DNA of 18,932 bases, taken from an uncultured Duganella sp. GTDB taxonomy: Bacteria > Pseudomonadota > Gammaproteobacteria > Burkholderiales > Burkholderiaceae. Positions within the stretch are counted from its first letter, which is position 1. Every line of letters starts with the position of its first letter. Below are positions 7,611 to 15,153 of the stretch, in pieces. The stretch spans positions 1 through 18,932 of the forward strand of contig CAMLRG010000097.1 of assembly GCA_946482335.1 (NCBI GenBank). The letters run 5' to 3'. A program made the position numbers and the translations under genes. Under the pieces are notes generated by a model that searched no databases, was not told the origin of the DNA, and worked only from the letters and a program-made list of their open reading frames with translations.

Positions 7611-9635
7611 ATGAAACGCAGCATCCTCAGCGGCCTGGTTGTCGGCCTGTTCTGCTCCCACGCCTTCGCGGCGGACCTGCATTCGGGTATCGACGCGGCC
7701 GGTATCGACCCCCAGGTGCGCGCCCAGGATGACTTCTTCCGCCACTCCCAGGGCAAATGGCTGAGCGGTGTGGAAATTCCCGGCGACCGTTCCAGCTGGG
7801 GCGCTTTCAATGTGGCGCAAGAGAGTGTGGAAGGGCAGGTGCGCGCCATCATCGAAAAGGCCGAACAGGACAAGGCGCGCAAGCCGGGCTCCGATGCGCA
7901 GAAGATCGGCGACTACTACGCCAGCTTTATGGATGAAGCACGGCGCAACGCACTGGGCTTGAAGCCGTTGCAGGCGGAACGGGCCCGCATTGCCGCGCTG
8001 GACAGCAAGCGCGGCATCGGTGCGCTGGTGGCGCACTTGAACCGCATCGATGCCGGCGGCCCGCTCGACATGGGCGTGCGCCAGGATGCGCGCGATTCCA
8101 GCCGCTACGTGGTGGGCATCCGCCAGTCGGGACTGGGCTTGCCGAACCGCGACTACTTCCTGTCCGACAAGGATGCGCGCCTGAGCGATATCCGCGCCAA
8201 GTACCAGCAGCACATCGAAAAGATGCTGGCGCTGGCCGGGCATGCGCAAGCGGCCGACGCGGCGGCGCAGGTGGTGGCGCTGGAAACCGAGATCGCCCGC
8301 GCCCACTGGTCTGCCGTGGAGAACCGCGATCCGGTCAAGACCTACAACAAGCTGACCCTGGACGAGCTGAAGGCCCTGTTGCCGGCCTTCGACTGGGATG
8401 CTTACCTGAAGGGCGCCGGGGTGGCGGGCAAGATCGACGCCGTGGTGGTCAGCCAGCCCAGCTACCTGGCCGCGCTCGACAAGCTGATCGCGTCGACGCC
8501 GCTGCCGGTGTGGAAGGCTTACTTCGAGTTCCACATGATCAGTTCCTTCGCACCTTACTTGTCACAGCCATTCGTGGACGAGCACTTCGCTTTCCGGGGC
8601 GCCGTGCTGACGGGAACCAAGCAAAACCGCGCGCTGGGGAAGCGCGCCATCACGGAAGTCAACCGCGCCCTGGGCGAGATGGTCGGCAAGGCCTATGTGA
8701 AGGAATACTTCCCGCCCGAGCGCAAGCAGCAGGTGGCGGAAATGGCACAGCACTTCATCGCCGCTTTCCGCGAAGGGATCGATACGCTGGAGTGGATGAG
8801 CCCCGAAACCAAGCGGCAGGCGCATGCGAAGCTGGCCAAGATCCATGTCAAGGTCGGCTACCCCGACAAGTGGCGCGATTATTCGACGCTGAAAGTGGTG
8901 CGCGGCGACCTGGTGGGCAATGTGCTGCGCTCGCGCGAATTCGCGCATGCCTTCAATGTCGGCCGCCTGGGCAAGCCGGTCGACCGCCTGGCGTGGAGCA
9001 TGACGCCGCAGACCGTGAACGCCTATTACAACCCTTCGCTCAACGAAGTGGTGTTCCCGGCGGCGCGCCTGCAGTATCCGCTGTACGACGCCAAGGCTGA
9101 ACCGGCGGTCAATTACGGCGCGGTCGGCATCTCGATCGGCCATGAAATCAGCCATGCCTTCGACGACAAGGGTTCGCAATATGACGGCGACGGCAACCTG
9201 CGCAACTGGTGGACCAAGGAAGATGGCGAGAAGTTCGCGGCGCGCGGCAAGATGCTGGTGGCGCAATACAACGGTTACAGCCCGCTGCCCGGCTATAACG
9301 TGAACGGCGAGCTGACCCTGGGCGAAAACATCGCCGACAATGCCGGCCTGGTGATGGCCACGCGCGCCTACCGCATTTACATGAAGGGCCAGCCAGGCCC
9401 GGTGATCGACGGCTATACCGCCGAACAGCGCATCTTCCTGGGCATGGCCCAGGCCCGTCGCGGCAAGGCGCGCGATGCGGCGCTGATCGCGCAGGTGAAA
9501 TCCGACCCGCACTCGCCGTCGGAATTCCGCGTGAACGGCAGCCTGAAGAACCACCCCGGCTTCTACGATGCCTTCGGCGTGAAGGAAGGCGACAAGATGT
9601 ACCTGCCGCCCGAGCAGCGCGTGATCTTCTGGTAA
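7611..9635 (+). CDS. Exported M13 family (neprilysin/PepO-like) metallopeptidase
   Basis: The 674-residue protein has a signal peptide (MKRSILSGLVVGLFCSHAFA, cleavage before AD). The N-terminal M13 domain (about 30-430) contains QDDFFRHSQGKWL and LPNRDYF. The catalytic domain (about 480-674) carries the zinc motif HEISH (H511, E512, H515), the downstream ENIAD (E572, D576) with the third ligand and a supporting Asp, NAYYNP, and the family's RVNGSLKN near the end. All catalytic residues are present. M13 enzymes cleave oligopeptides on the amino side of hydrophobic residues. The ATG at 7611 was preferred over an upstream in-frame ATG (7593) because CGGAG lies seven bases before it and the signal peptide then begins properly with MKRS. 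Possible lipobox-like cysteine (LFCSHA) is not in a true lipobox context. Confidence 0.94.
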   Translation: MKRSILSGLVVGLFCSHAFAADLHSGIDAAGIDPQVRAQDDFFRHSQGKWLSGVEIPGDRSSWGAFNVAQESVEGQVRAIIEKAEQDKARKPGSDAQKIGDYYASFMDEARRNALGLKPLQAERARIAALDSKRGIGALVAHLNRIDAGGPLDMGVRQDARDSSRYVVGIRQSGLGLPNRDYFLSDKDARLSDIRAKYQQHIEKMLALAGHAQAADAAAQVVALETEIARAHWSAVENRDPVKTYNKLTLDELKALLPAFDWDAYLKGAGVAGKIDAVVVSQPSYLAALDKLIASTPLPVWKAYFEFHMISSFAPYLSQPFVDEHFAFRGAVLTGTKQNRALGKRAITEVNRALGEMVGKAYVKEYFPPERKQQVAEMAQHFIAAFREGIDTLEWMSPETKRQAHAKLAKIHVKVGYPDKWRDYSTLKVVRGDLVGNVLRSREFAHAFNVGRLGKPVDRLAWSMTPQTVNAYYNPSLNEVVFPAARLQYPLYDAKAEPAVNYGAVGISIGHEISHAFDDKGSQYDGDGNLRNWWTKEDGEKFAARGKMLVAQYNGYSPLPGYNVNGELTLGENIADNAGLVMATRAYRIYMKGQPGPVIDGYTAEQRIFLGMAQARRGKARDAALIAQVKSDPHSPSEFRVNGSLKNHPGFYDAFGVKEGDKMYLPPEQRVIFW

Positions 9636-9685
9636 TGCCGGGCGGCTCGCTGGCCGAGCGTCGGGCTGCCCTGCGCACGGCCGGG

Positions 9686-10981
9686 TCACAGGTAGCGTGA
9701 AAGCATCGCGCCCGTGAGCCCGTCCGGCAGCGGCAGGCGCACCACGTGGCCGCTGCCCGGTGCCACCGCGATGCTGGTGTCGTTATCGGCCAGCATGCGC
9801 TCGATGGTGATATCGCGGTTGCCGCTCGGGTGCATCACCTCGATACGGTCGCCCAGCGCAAAGTGGTTCTTGACTTCGACGCGCGCCCAGCCATCCTCAA
9901 TGGCCAGCACATCGCCCACGTACTGGCTCCGGCCCACTTCCGACGCGCCGCGCATGTAGTTCTGGTGATCCTGGGTATGGTGGCGCTGGTAGAAGCCGTC
10001 CGTATAGCCGCGGTTGGCCAGGCCTTGCAGCTGGCCGAGCAGGCTTTCGTCGAAAGGACGGCCGGCCACGGCATCGTCGATCGCCTTGCGGTAGACCTGG
10101 GCGGTGCGCGCCGCATAGTAGCGCGACTTGGTACGGCCCTCCACCTTGAGCGAGGTGACGCCGATCCGCACCAGGCGTTCGATATGTTCCACCGCGCGCA
10201 AATCCTTCGAATTCATGATGTAGGTGCCGTGTTCGTCTTCGAAAATCGGCATCAGCTGGCCTGGGCGGCCGCTCTCTTCGAGCAGATAGACCTGGTTGGC
10301 CAGCGGGTGTCGCGGCTGCTGGTGAAGCACCGAGATATCGCCGCTGGCATCCTCGCAGCCGGCGCCGACCTTGTAATCCCAGCGGCAGGAATTGGTGCAG
10401 GTGCCCTGGTTGGCGTCGCGATGGTTGAAATAGCCCGATAGCATGCAGCGCCCGGAATAAGCGATGCACAGCGCGCCGTGCACGAACACTTCCAGCTCCA
10501 TCTCGGGGCAGCGCTGGCGGATTTCCTCGATTTCGTCCAGCGACAGTTCGCGCGACAGGATTACGCGCGTCAAGCCCATGCGCTGCCAGAACTTCACGTC
10601 GGCCCAGTTGACGGCATTGGCCTGCACCGACAGGTGGATCGGCATGTCCGGCCATTCTTCGCGCACCAGCATGATCAGGCCGGGATCGGCCATGATCAAG
10701 GCGTCGGGCTTCATGGCGATGACCGGCGCCATATCGCGCAGATAAGTCTTGAGCTTGGCATTGTGGGCGAAGATATTGCTGGCGACGAAGAACTGCTTGC
10801 CGCGCGCGTGCGCGCCTTCGATGCCTTCCTGCAGCGCCTGCAAGGTGGAGAAGTCGTTATTACGCACGCGCAGGCTGTAGCGCGGCTGGCCGGCATACAC
10901 GGCGTCGGCGCCGTAGTCGAAAGCGGCGTGCATCTTGGCCAGCGAGCCGGCCGGCAGGAGAAGTTCTGGTGCGGTGAGCAT
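9686..10981 (-). CDS. trhP: tRNA U34 hydroxylation protein TrhP (U32 family, YegQ)
   Basis: The 431-residue protein closely follows E. coli YegQ throughout. Shared stretches include PELLLPAGSLAKM at the start, GADAVYAGQPRYSLRVRN (about 24-41), PIHLSVQANAVNWADVKFW (about 114-132) and GTYIMNSKDLRAVEHIERL. The U32 signature FVHGALCIAYSGRCMLSGY is followed by four cysteines, C172, C179, C195 and C199, expected to hold an Fe-S cluster. TrhP acts in prephenate-dependent formation of 5-hydroxyuridine at the tRNA wobble position, an oxygen-independent route that complements oxygen-using TrhO. The length suits TrhP rather than the longer rRNA enzyme RlhA. No clear Shine-Dalgarno precedes the ATG. An FNR-like box lies about 51 bases upstream. 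Confidence 0.92.
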   Translation of the reverse strand: MLTAPELLLPAGSLAKMHAAFDYGADAVYAGQPRYSLRVRNNDFSTLQALQEGIEGAHARGKQFFVASNIFAHNAKLKTYLRDMAPVIAMKPDALIMADPGLIMLVREEWPDMPIHLSVQANAVNWADVKFWQRMGLTRVILSRELSLDEIEEIRQRCPEMELEVFVHGALCIAYSGRCMLSGYFNHRDANQGTCTNSCRWDYKVGAGCEDASGDISVLHQQPRHPLANQVYLLEESGRPGQLMPIFEDEHGTYIMNSKDLRAVEHIERLVRIGVTSLKVEGRTKSRYYAARTAQVYRKAIDDAVAGRPFDESLLGQLQGLANRGYTDGFYQRHHTQDHQNYMRGASEVGRSQYVGDVLAIEDGWARVEVKNHFALGDRIEVMHPSGNRDITIERMLADNDTSIAVAPGSGHVVRLPLPDGLTGAMLSRYL

Positions 10982-11025
10982 GGATAAAAAACCGTACAGG
11001 CTATGCGAGGGGCGCCGGCAAATCC

Positions 11026-11039
11026 ATGATCTGGATCAA
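11026..11039. promoter_or_regulatory. Candidate FNR/ANR box between trhP and the YgjV-family gene
   Basis: ATGAT-CTGG-ATCAA matches the FNR/ANR consensus TTGAT-N4-ATCAA at nine of ten defined positions. Its centre (11032.5) is about 51 bases before the trhP ATG. If it sits at -41.5, transcription would begin near 10991, and TAGCCT on the minus strand (11003-10998) would fall at -10. Relative to the plus-strand gene it is too close to the start (TATGAT at 11048-11053 would be its -10) for classic activation. Confidence 0.4.
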
Positions 11040-11060
11040 GTCTCGCGTATGATGGCGGCC

Positions 11061-11567
11061 ATGACGATCGATTGGTTCTCGCCGGCGCAATGCGTCGGCT
11101 ATGTGGCGTTCGTGCTGGGTGTGGGCTGTTTCCTGCAAGCGGACGACCGGCGCTTCAAGCTGTTCATGGCGGGCGAATGCCTGGCCTATATCGTGCACTT
11201 TGCCTTGCTGGGCAACCCGACGGCGGTGGCCAGCACCTCGGTATCCCTGTTGCGCTCCGTGCTGGCGCTGCGTACGCGCTCACCGTGGGTGGTGGCGCTG
11301 GTGGTGGCGCTGAATGTGGGCCTGGGGTTGGCCTTCGTACGCCAGCCGAGCGACTGGCTGCCGCTCACGGCGTCCTGCCTGGGGACGCTGGCCCTGTTCC
11401 TGTTGCAGGGCATCGCCATGCGGCTGTTGATGCTGTGCGGGACCCTGCTGTGGGTCGCCAATAACATCATCGCCGGTTCCATCGGCGGCACCGCGCTGGA
11501 AGTGGTGATCGCTTGCGTGAATACCGTGACGATCCTGCGCTTACGCCGCGCGCAGCTCGCCGTATAG
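11061..11567 (+). CDS. YgjV family inner membrane protein
   Basis: The 168-residue protein is almost entirely hydrophobic, with about five or six transmembrane helices. It matches the YgjV family in layout: CVGYVAFVLGVGCFLQADDRRFKLFM at the start (compare the F-x-R-DERRFK pattern), a middle SLLRSVLALRTRS, and VANNIIAGSIGGTALEV near the end, where IAGSIGGT is the clearest marker. The family's function is unknown. The start is uncertain: ATG codons at 11049, 11052 and 11061 are in frame and none has a good Shine-Dalgarno. 11061 was chosen because it aligns with the N-terminus of known relatives. TATGAT (11048-11053) is a possible -10, which would leave almost no leader. The 3' end overlaps the convergent ParA-like gene by 27 bases. 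Confidence 0.82.
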   Translation: MTIDWFSPAQCVGYVAFVLGVGCFLQADDRRFKLFMAGECLAYIVHFALLGNPTAVASTSVSLLRSVLALRTRSPWVVALVVALNVGLGLAFVRQPSDWLPLTASCLGTLALFLLQGIAMRLLMLCGTLLWVANNIIAGSIGGTALEVVIACVNTVTILRLRRAQLAV

Positions 11568-12311
11568 CGCGAGGAATTCCTGGCTCAGTTTATGGCTGCG
11601 GTCCAGGTGGATCATCGGCAGGTTGCGTTCGTGCGATTCGCGGATGCGGATCGAGCTTGACAGCTTGTTCTCGAACACCGGCAAGCCTTCTTCCTTGAGC
11701 TGGTCCACCATGCGCTGCGGCAGCAGGGCGCGTGGCTGGAACTGGTTGACCACGATGCCTTCGATGCGCAGGTTGGGATTGTGGTCGGCCTTGATTTCCT
11801 TCACGTTGTTGACCAGCGTGTAGAGCGCCTGGCGCGAAAAGTCGTCGCAGTCGAAAGGGATCAGGCAACTGTCGGCGGCGATCAGGGCGGACTGAGTGAA
11901 GAAGTTGTAGGCGGGTGGGGTGTCGACGTAGATTTCGTCGAAATCCTTTTGCAGCTCGTTGAGCGTGTCGCGCAGCTTGTAGATCTTGTGGCGCGATTCC
12001 AGCTTGGACTGCAGGTCGCCCAGTTCGGGATGCGCCAGCATGATCGACAGACCCTCGAACGGCGTGGCATGGACGTATTCGCCGGCCGGCTTGGCAAACA
12101 TGCTGAAACTGAGCATCTGCTCGAAGTAGGCGCCCAGCGTCGGCACCAAGCCTTCCGTCGCCGCACCCAGCACGTAGCGGCTGCTGTTGCACTGGGGGTC
12201 GATGTCGATCAGGAGCGTGCGTTTGCCCTGGTGCGCTGCAATAGCCGCCAGGTTCACTGCAATGGTTGATTTACCGACTCCGCCCTTCTGGTTGAAGATC
12301 ACGCGTTTCAT
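11541..12311 (-). CDS. Orphan ParA family ATPase
   Basis: The 256-residue protein has the deviant Walker A motif KGGVGKST (9-16) with the signature lysine, a Walker A'-type LIDIDPQ (about 34-40) and Walker B IYVDTPP (about 128-133). This places it in the ParA/MinD/Soj ATPase group, which forms ATP-dependent dimers on DNA and positions DNA or protein cargo. No ParB-like gene or parS-like repeat accompanies it, so it is not an evident partition operon; cargo positioning (for example chemoreceptor clusters or secretion parts) or a regulatory role are alternatives. It lacks an N-terminal helix-turn-helix. AGGGG precedes the ATG at seven bases. It appears monocistronic; the response regulator gene upstream of it reads in the same direction, 71 bases away. 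Confidence 0.9.
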   Translation of the reverse strand: MKRVIFNQKGGVGKSTIAVNLAAIAAHQGKRTLLIDIDPQCNSSRYVLGAATEGLVPTLGAYFEQMLSFSMFAKPAGEYVHATPFEGLSIMLAHPELGDLQSKLESRHKIYKLRDTLNELQKDFDEIYVDTPPAYNFFTQSALIAADSCLIPFDCDDFSRQALYTLVNNVKEIKADHNPNLRIEGIVVNQFQPRALLPQRMVDQLKEEGLPVFENKLSSSIRIRESHERNLPMIHLDRSHKLSQEFLALYGELRAA

Positions 12312-12382
12312 TGGATTGCCCCTGCTGTGGCTTATATTGCAATGATTCTAGCATGATGCGCCGCAGCAAAAGCAAGCGTTTC

Positions 12383-13087
12383 TTATCCTGCCGCGAGCAA
12401 TTCCAGCAGCGGTTTTCGGTAGCGACGGCTCATGCGCAGGCGCTCGGCGGAGCTCAGCACCACCTCGTATTCGCCATCCGCGCGGATGTCCAGCGAGCGT
12501 ACGCGCTCCAGGTTGACAATGGCCGAGCGGTGGATGCGATGGAAGCCGTGCGGCGCCAGTTCGGCCTCCAGGTCGGCCAGGCTGCGGCGCAGCATGTGGG
12601 CCCGGCCGCCGGCGTGCAGGGTCGCGTAATAGTCACTGGCCTCGACCCAGTCGATCTCGGCGAACTTGAGCACCTCCAGCGTGCCGCCATTCCTGATGAT
12701 GAAGCGCCGCGTTTCGCCCGGCAGCCGCAAGCGTTGCTTGACGCGTTCCAGTACGCGCCCGAAGCGCACGTCGTCGAAAGGCTTGAGCAGATAGTCCAGC
12801 GCGCCGACTTCAAAGGCGCGCAGGGCGAACTGGTGGTGGGCGGTGACGAAGACGATGGCAAAGGGCGGCGCGGTGCCGAGCCGTTCCAGCAGCCCGAAGC
12901 CATCGCATTCGGGCATTTCCACGTCGAGGAAGACCAGGTCGGGCCGGGCCGCCGGCAGCGCCGCCAGCGCTTCCTCGGCCGAGCCGCACTGCGCCACCAC
13001 GGCAATGCCAGGATCGCGCGCCAGCAGCAGCGCGACATTGCTGCGTGCCAGCGGCTCATCGTCGATGATCATTGCGCGCAGCATCAT
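12383..13087 (-). CDS. LytTR family response regulator
   Basis: The 234-residue protein has an N-terminal receiver domain (about 3-118) with acidic residues D9/D10, phosphoacceptor D55 in VFLDVEMP, T82 and K102 in LLKPF. A LytTR DNA-binding domain follows (about 127-232), with FAEIDWVEASDYYATLH, the typical FHRIHRSAIVNLERV (about 182-196) and the closing RMSRRYRKPLLELL. LytTR regulators (AlgR, AgrA, LytR) bind short direct repeats and often control envelope functions. Its ATG overlaps the kinase stop (ATGA at 13084-13087), so the two are coupled; a second Met is the next codon. The kinase is the expected phosphodonor. A fitting repeat pair lies upstream of the kinase gene. Confidence 0.93.
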   Translation of the reverse strand: MMLRAMIIDDEPLARSNVALLLARDPGIAVVAQCGSAEEALAALPAARPDLVFLDVEMPECDGFGLLERLGTAPPFAIVFVTAHHQFALRAFEVGALDYLLKPFDDVRFGRVLERVKQRLRLPGETRRFIIRNGGTLEVLKFAEIDWVEASDYYATLHAGGRAHMLRRSLADLEAELAPHGFHRIHRSAIVNLERVRSLDIRADGEYEVVLSSAERLRMSRRYRKPLLELLAAG

Positions 13088-14127
13088 TGCTCACGGTAGG
13101 GCAGGGTGAGGGTCGCCAGCACGCCCTGCACGGTATCGCGCAACGCCAGCGACTGGCGCTCGCCATACAGCGCCTGCAAGCGCAGGCGCGTATTGGACAG
13201 GCCGACGCCATCCTGGCCGCCGGCATCCAGGGTCGGGCCCTCATTAAAGACGCTGAGCGTCAGCACGTCACCGTCGCGCGCGGCGGCCACGCGCAGCAAG
13301 CCGCCCTTGGCCCGCCTGGCGATGCCGTGCTTGATCGCATTTTCGACCAGGGGCTGCAGGATCAGGTCCGGCACCTGCGCGCGCGCCAGCCCGGGCGGGA
13401 AATCAAGCTGGCATTGCAGGCGTTCGGCAAAGCGCACCTGCTGGATTTCCAGGTACTTGCACAGGAAGCCGACTTCGTCTTCCAATGCCACCAGCTGGCG
13501 CTCGGAGTGGTCGGTCACACGGCGCAGCAGGTCGCCCAAGGCCGCGACCGTGGCGATGGCTTCGTTGTCCTTCTTCTCGCGGATCAAGCCGGTGACGGCG
13601 TTCAGCGCATTGAAGATGAAGTGGGGCTCCAGCTGCAGGCGCAGCGCGGCAAGCTGGGCCTGCGCCAGCAGTTCGCGTTGCTGGGACAGGCGTTGGCGCG
13701 TGGCGAAGGTCACGCTGAGTGTCGCGATCGTGCCATACAGGATCACGTCGCCGACCAGGCTGCCGATGAACCGGGTTTTCCATAGCGGCAGGAAAGGATC
13801 CGCACCCTTCGCGTAGGCGAATGGATTGGTCGTGTGTTCGAGCGCCGCGGCAAAGCCAGTCCATACCGCGCCTACAGCCAGGCAGGCCAGCGCATGGATG
13901 GCCCAGTTGCGCGCCGAACGGGAGGGGAGGGGATAGCGCCGCAGCAAGGCCAGCGCCGGGGGCGTGGCGGCGGCCCACACCGCCCACGGCGCCATGGTGG
14001 TGAAGAACAGAGTCCACCAGTGGTGTTCCATGCCCATGGCGCGCATGGAGACGACGATCTGCGTTGCGTCGAACAAGGCGAGGGCCAGCCAGGCGAAGAG
14101 TGGGGCGATTGCGTTCATGGGCGCCAT
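13084..14127 (-). CDS. LytS/AlgZ-type membrane sensor histidine kinase
   Basis: The 347-residue protein has four probable transmembrane helices in the first 145 residues with only short loops, so it likely senses within or at the membrane. The His_kinase domain follows: phosphorylated H169 in LEPHFIFNALNAV (about 166-178), then an HATPase domain with the N box VENAIKHG (N263) and a GVGLSNTRLRL G box (about 307-317). This is the LytS/AlgZ/YehU subclass that pairs with LytTR regulators, and the next gene is such a regulator. The open frame extends far upstream, but residues before 14127 run antisense to the DJ-1/YHS gene, so the ATG at 14127 (or 14118) was chosen. Neither has a clear ribosome site, so the start is uncertain. 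Confidence 0.9.
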   Translation of the reverse strand: MAPMNAIAPLFAWLALALFDATQIVVSMRAMGMEHHWWTLFFTTMAPWAVWAAATPPALALLRRYPLPSRSARNWAIHALACLAVGAVWTGFAAALEHTTNPFAYAKGADPFLPLWKTRFIGSLVGDVILYGTIATLSVTFATRQRLSQQRELLAQAQLAALRLQLEPHFIFNALNAVTGLIREKKDNEAIATVAALGDLLRRVTDHSERQLVALEDEVGFLCKYLEIQQVRFAERLQCQLDFPPGLARAQVPDLILQPLVENAIKHGIARRAKGGLLRVAAARDGDVLTLSVFNEGPTLDAGGQDGVGLSNTRLRLQALYGERQSLALRDTVQGVLATLTLPYREQ

Positions 14128-14159
14128 GATAGGGGAATTCAGGGCGGCGGGCGAAGCTT

Positions 14160-14189
14160 TGCAGCGAATCCACCGCAAGCTGCAGCGAA
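14160..14189. repeat. Two 9-base direct repeats, candidate LytTR binding site
   Basis: TGCAGCGAA occurs exactly at 14160-14168 and again at 14181-14189, separated by 12 bases (21-base period, two helical turns). AAGCT also precedes each copy, with two extra bases in the first. LytTR proteins typically bind two 9-base direct repeats separated by 12 bases. The site lies between the LytS/LytTR operon and the divergent DJ-1/YHS gene and could control either. A -10-like AATAAT (14233-14238) lies downstream with no good -35, as for an activated promoter. The repeat does not closely match published LytTR consensus words. Confidence 0.5.
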
Positions 14190-14253
14190 CGGCATCGCCC
14201 GGCCGTAGCCGCAATGGGAGACTGGAAGCCTCAATAATCCATTGGAAAACATC

Positions 14254-15153
14254 ATGCAACGACGAGACCTGTTCCGCATTTCCTCCGCCCTGGGCCTGAC
14301 TGCGGCGCTGCCGGCACTGGCCGGGGCGGACACGCAAACCCCGTTGGCGCCGGCACTCAAACCGCCGGCCCAGGGCACGATCCCGGTGGCTTTCCTGTTG
14401 TCCGACAACGCGGTCGTGATCGACTTTGCCGGCCCATGGGAAGTATTTTCCAACGCGTCGACCGCGGGCTGCAATTGCGACGCGGCATTCAACCTGTACA
14501 CCGTTGGCGCGACTGCGGCGCCGATCAAGGCCAGTGGCGGCATGACCATCGTGCCGAACTACACCATCGCCAACGCGCCGCCGCCAAAAGTGCTCGTGAT
14601 CCCTGCCCAGAGCACGCGCGACCCGGCGGTGCTGGACTGGATCCGCGCAGCGTCGCGCGACGCGGACCTGACCATGTCGGTCTGCACCGGCGCCTTCCTG
14701 CTGGCCCGCACCGGCCTGCTGGACGGGAAGTCGGCCACCACCCACCATGGTTCCTTCAATGAGTTCGCCATGGAGTTCCCGGAAGTAAAGCTGAAGCGCG
14801 GCGCACGCTTCGTGGAGGAGGGCAACCTCGCCAGCGCCGGCGGCCTGTCTTCCGGCATCGACCTGGCACTGCGCGTGGTGGAACGCTATTTTGGCAGGGC
14901 GATTGCGCGTAACACGGCCAACACGCTGGAGTACCAGGGGCAGGGATGGCTCGACCCGATGTCCAACAATGCCTATGCCCGGCGGCGCGTCTCCACCGAG
15001 CAGCAGCCGCTTTGCCCGGTGTGCGACATGGACGTGGAAAGGAAGACCGCCGCGTCTTCCGTCTACCGCAAGCGGACCTACTACTTCTGCATGGCCGAGC
15101 ACAAGCGGATGTTCGACGCCGACCCGGCGAAATTCACCGTTGCGATGCGTTAG
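14254..15153 (+). CDS. Tat-exported DJ-1/PfpI domain protein with C-terminal YHS domain
   Basis: The 299-residue protein begins with a twin-arginine-like signal (MQRRDLFRISSALGLTAALPALAGA). A DJ-1/PfpI (class I glutamine amidotransferase-like) domain follows (about 43-230), with DFAGPWEVF (about 57-65), the nucleophile elbow SVCTGAFLLARTGLLDG (C144), ATTHH (H164/H165) and SAGGLSSGIDLAL. This layout resembles isonitrile hydratase-like and transcription-regulator-type DJ-1 proteins. Residues about 251-299 form a YHS domain with C254 and C257 (CPVC), C279 and the FCMAEHKRMFDADP pattern, a metal-binding module. The fusion is unusual. The reaction is unknown. The ATG at 14254 was preferred over an in-frame ATG at 14242 because GGAAAA precedes it and the signal then starts MQRR. 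Its stop overlaps that of the convergent hydrolase gene. Confidence 0.85.
   Translation: MQRRDLFRISSALGLTAALPALAGADTQTPLAPALKPPAQGTIPVAFLLSDNAVVIDFAGPWEVFSNASTAGCNCDAAFNLYTVGATAAPIKASGGMTIVPNYTIANAPPPKVLVIPAQSTRDPAVLDWIRAASRDADLTMSVCTGAFLLARTGLLDGKSATTHHGSFNEFAMEFPEVKLKRGARFVEEGNLASAGGLSSGIDLALRVVERYFGRAIARNTANTLEYQGQGWLDPMSNNAYARRRVSTEQQPLCPVCDMDVERKTAASSVYRKRTYYFCMAEHKRMFDADPAKFTVAMR

Noticed and set aside
9636..9685. Weak hairpin between the convergent M13 and trhP genes (GCTCG-CTGGC-CGAGC)
   Set aside because: The stem is only five pairs and no T-run follows, so it was not called a terminator.
12336..12343. ATTGCAAT palindrome upstream of the ParA gene
   Set aside because: It is only eight bases, single copy, and no matching ParB-like site or second repeat was seen.
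14128..15102. N-terminal extension of the sensor kinase frame to about 672 residues
   Set aside because: The extra part runs antisense to the DJ-1/YHS gene, has no recognisable domain, and the four membrane helices of the kinase begin only after 14127.
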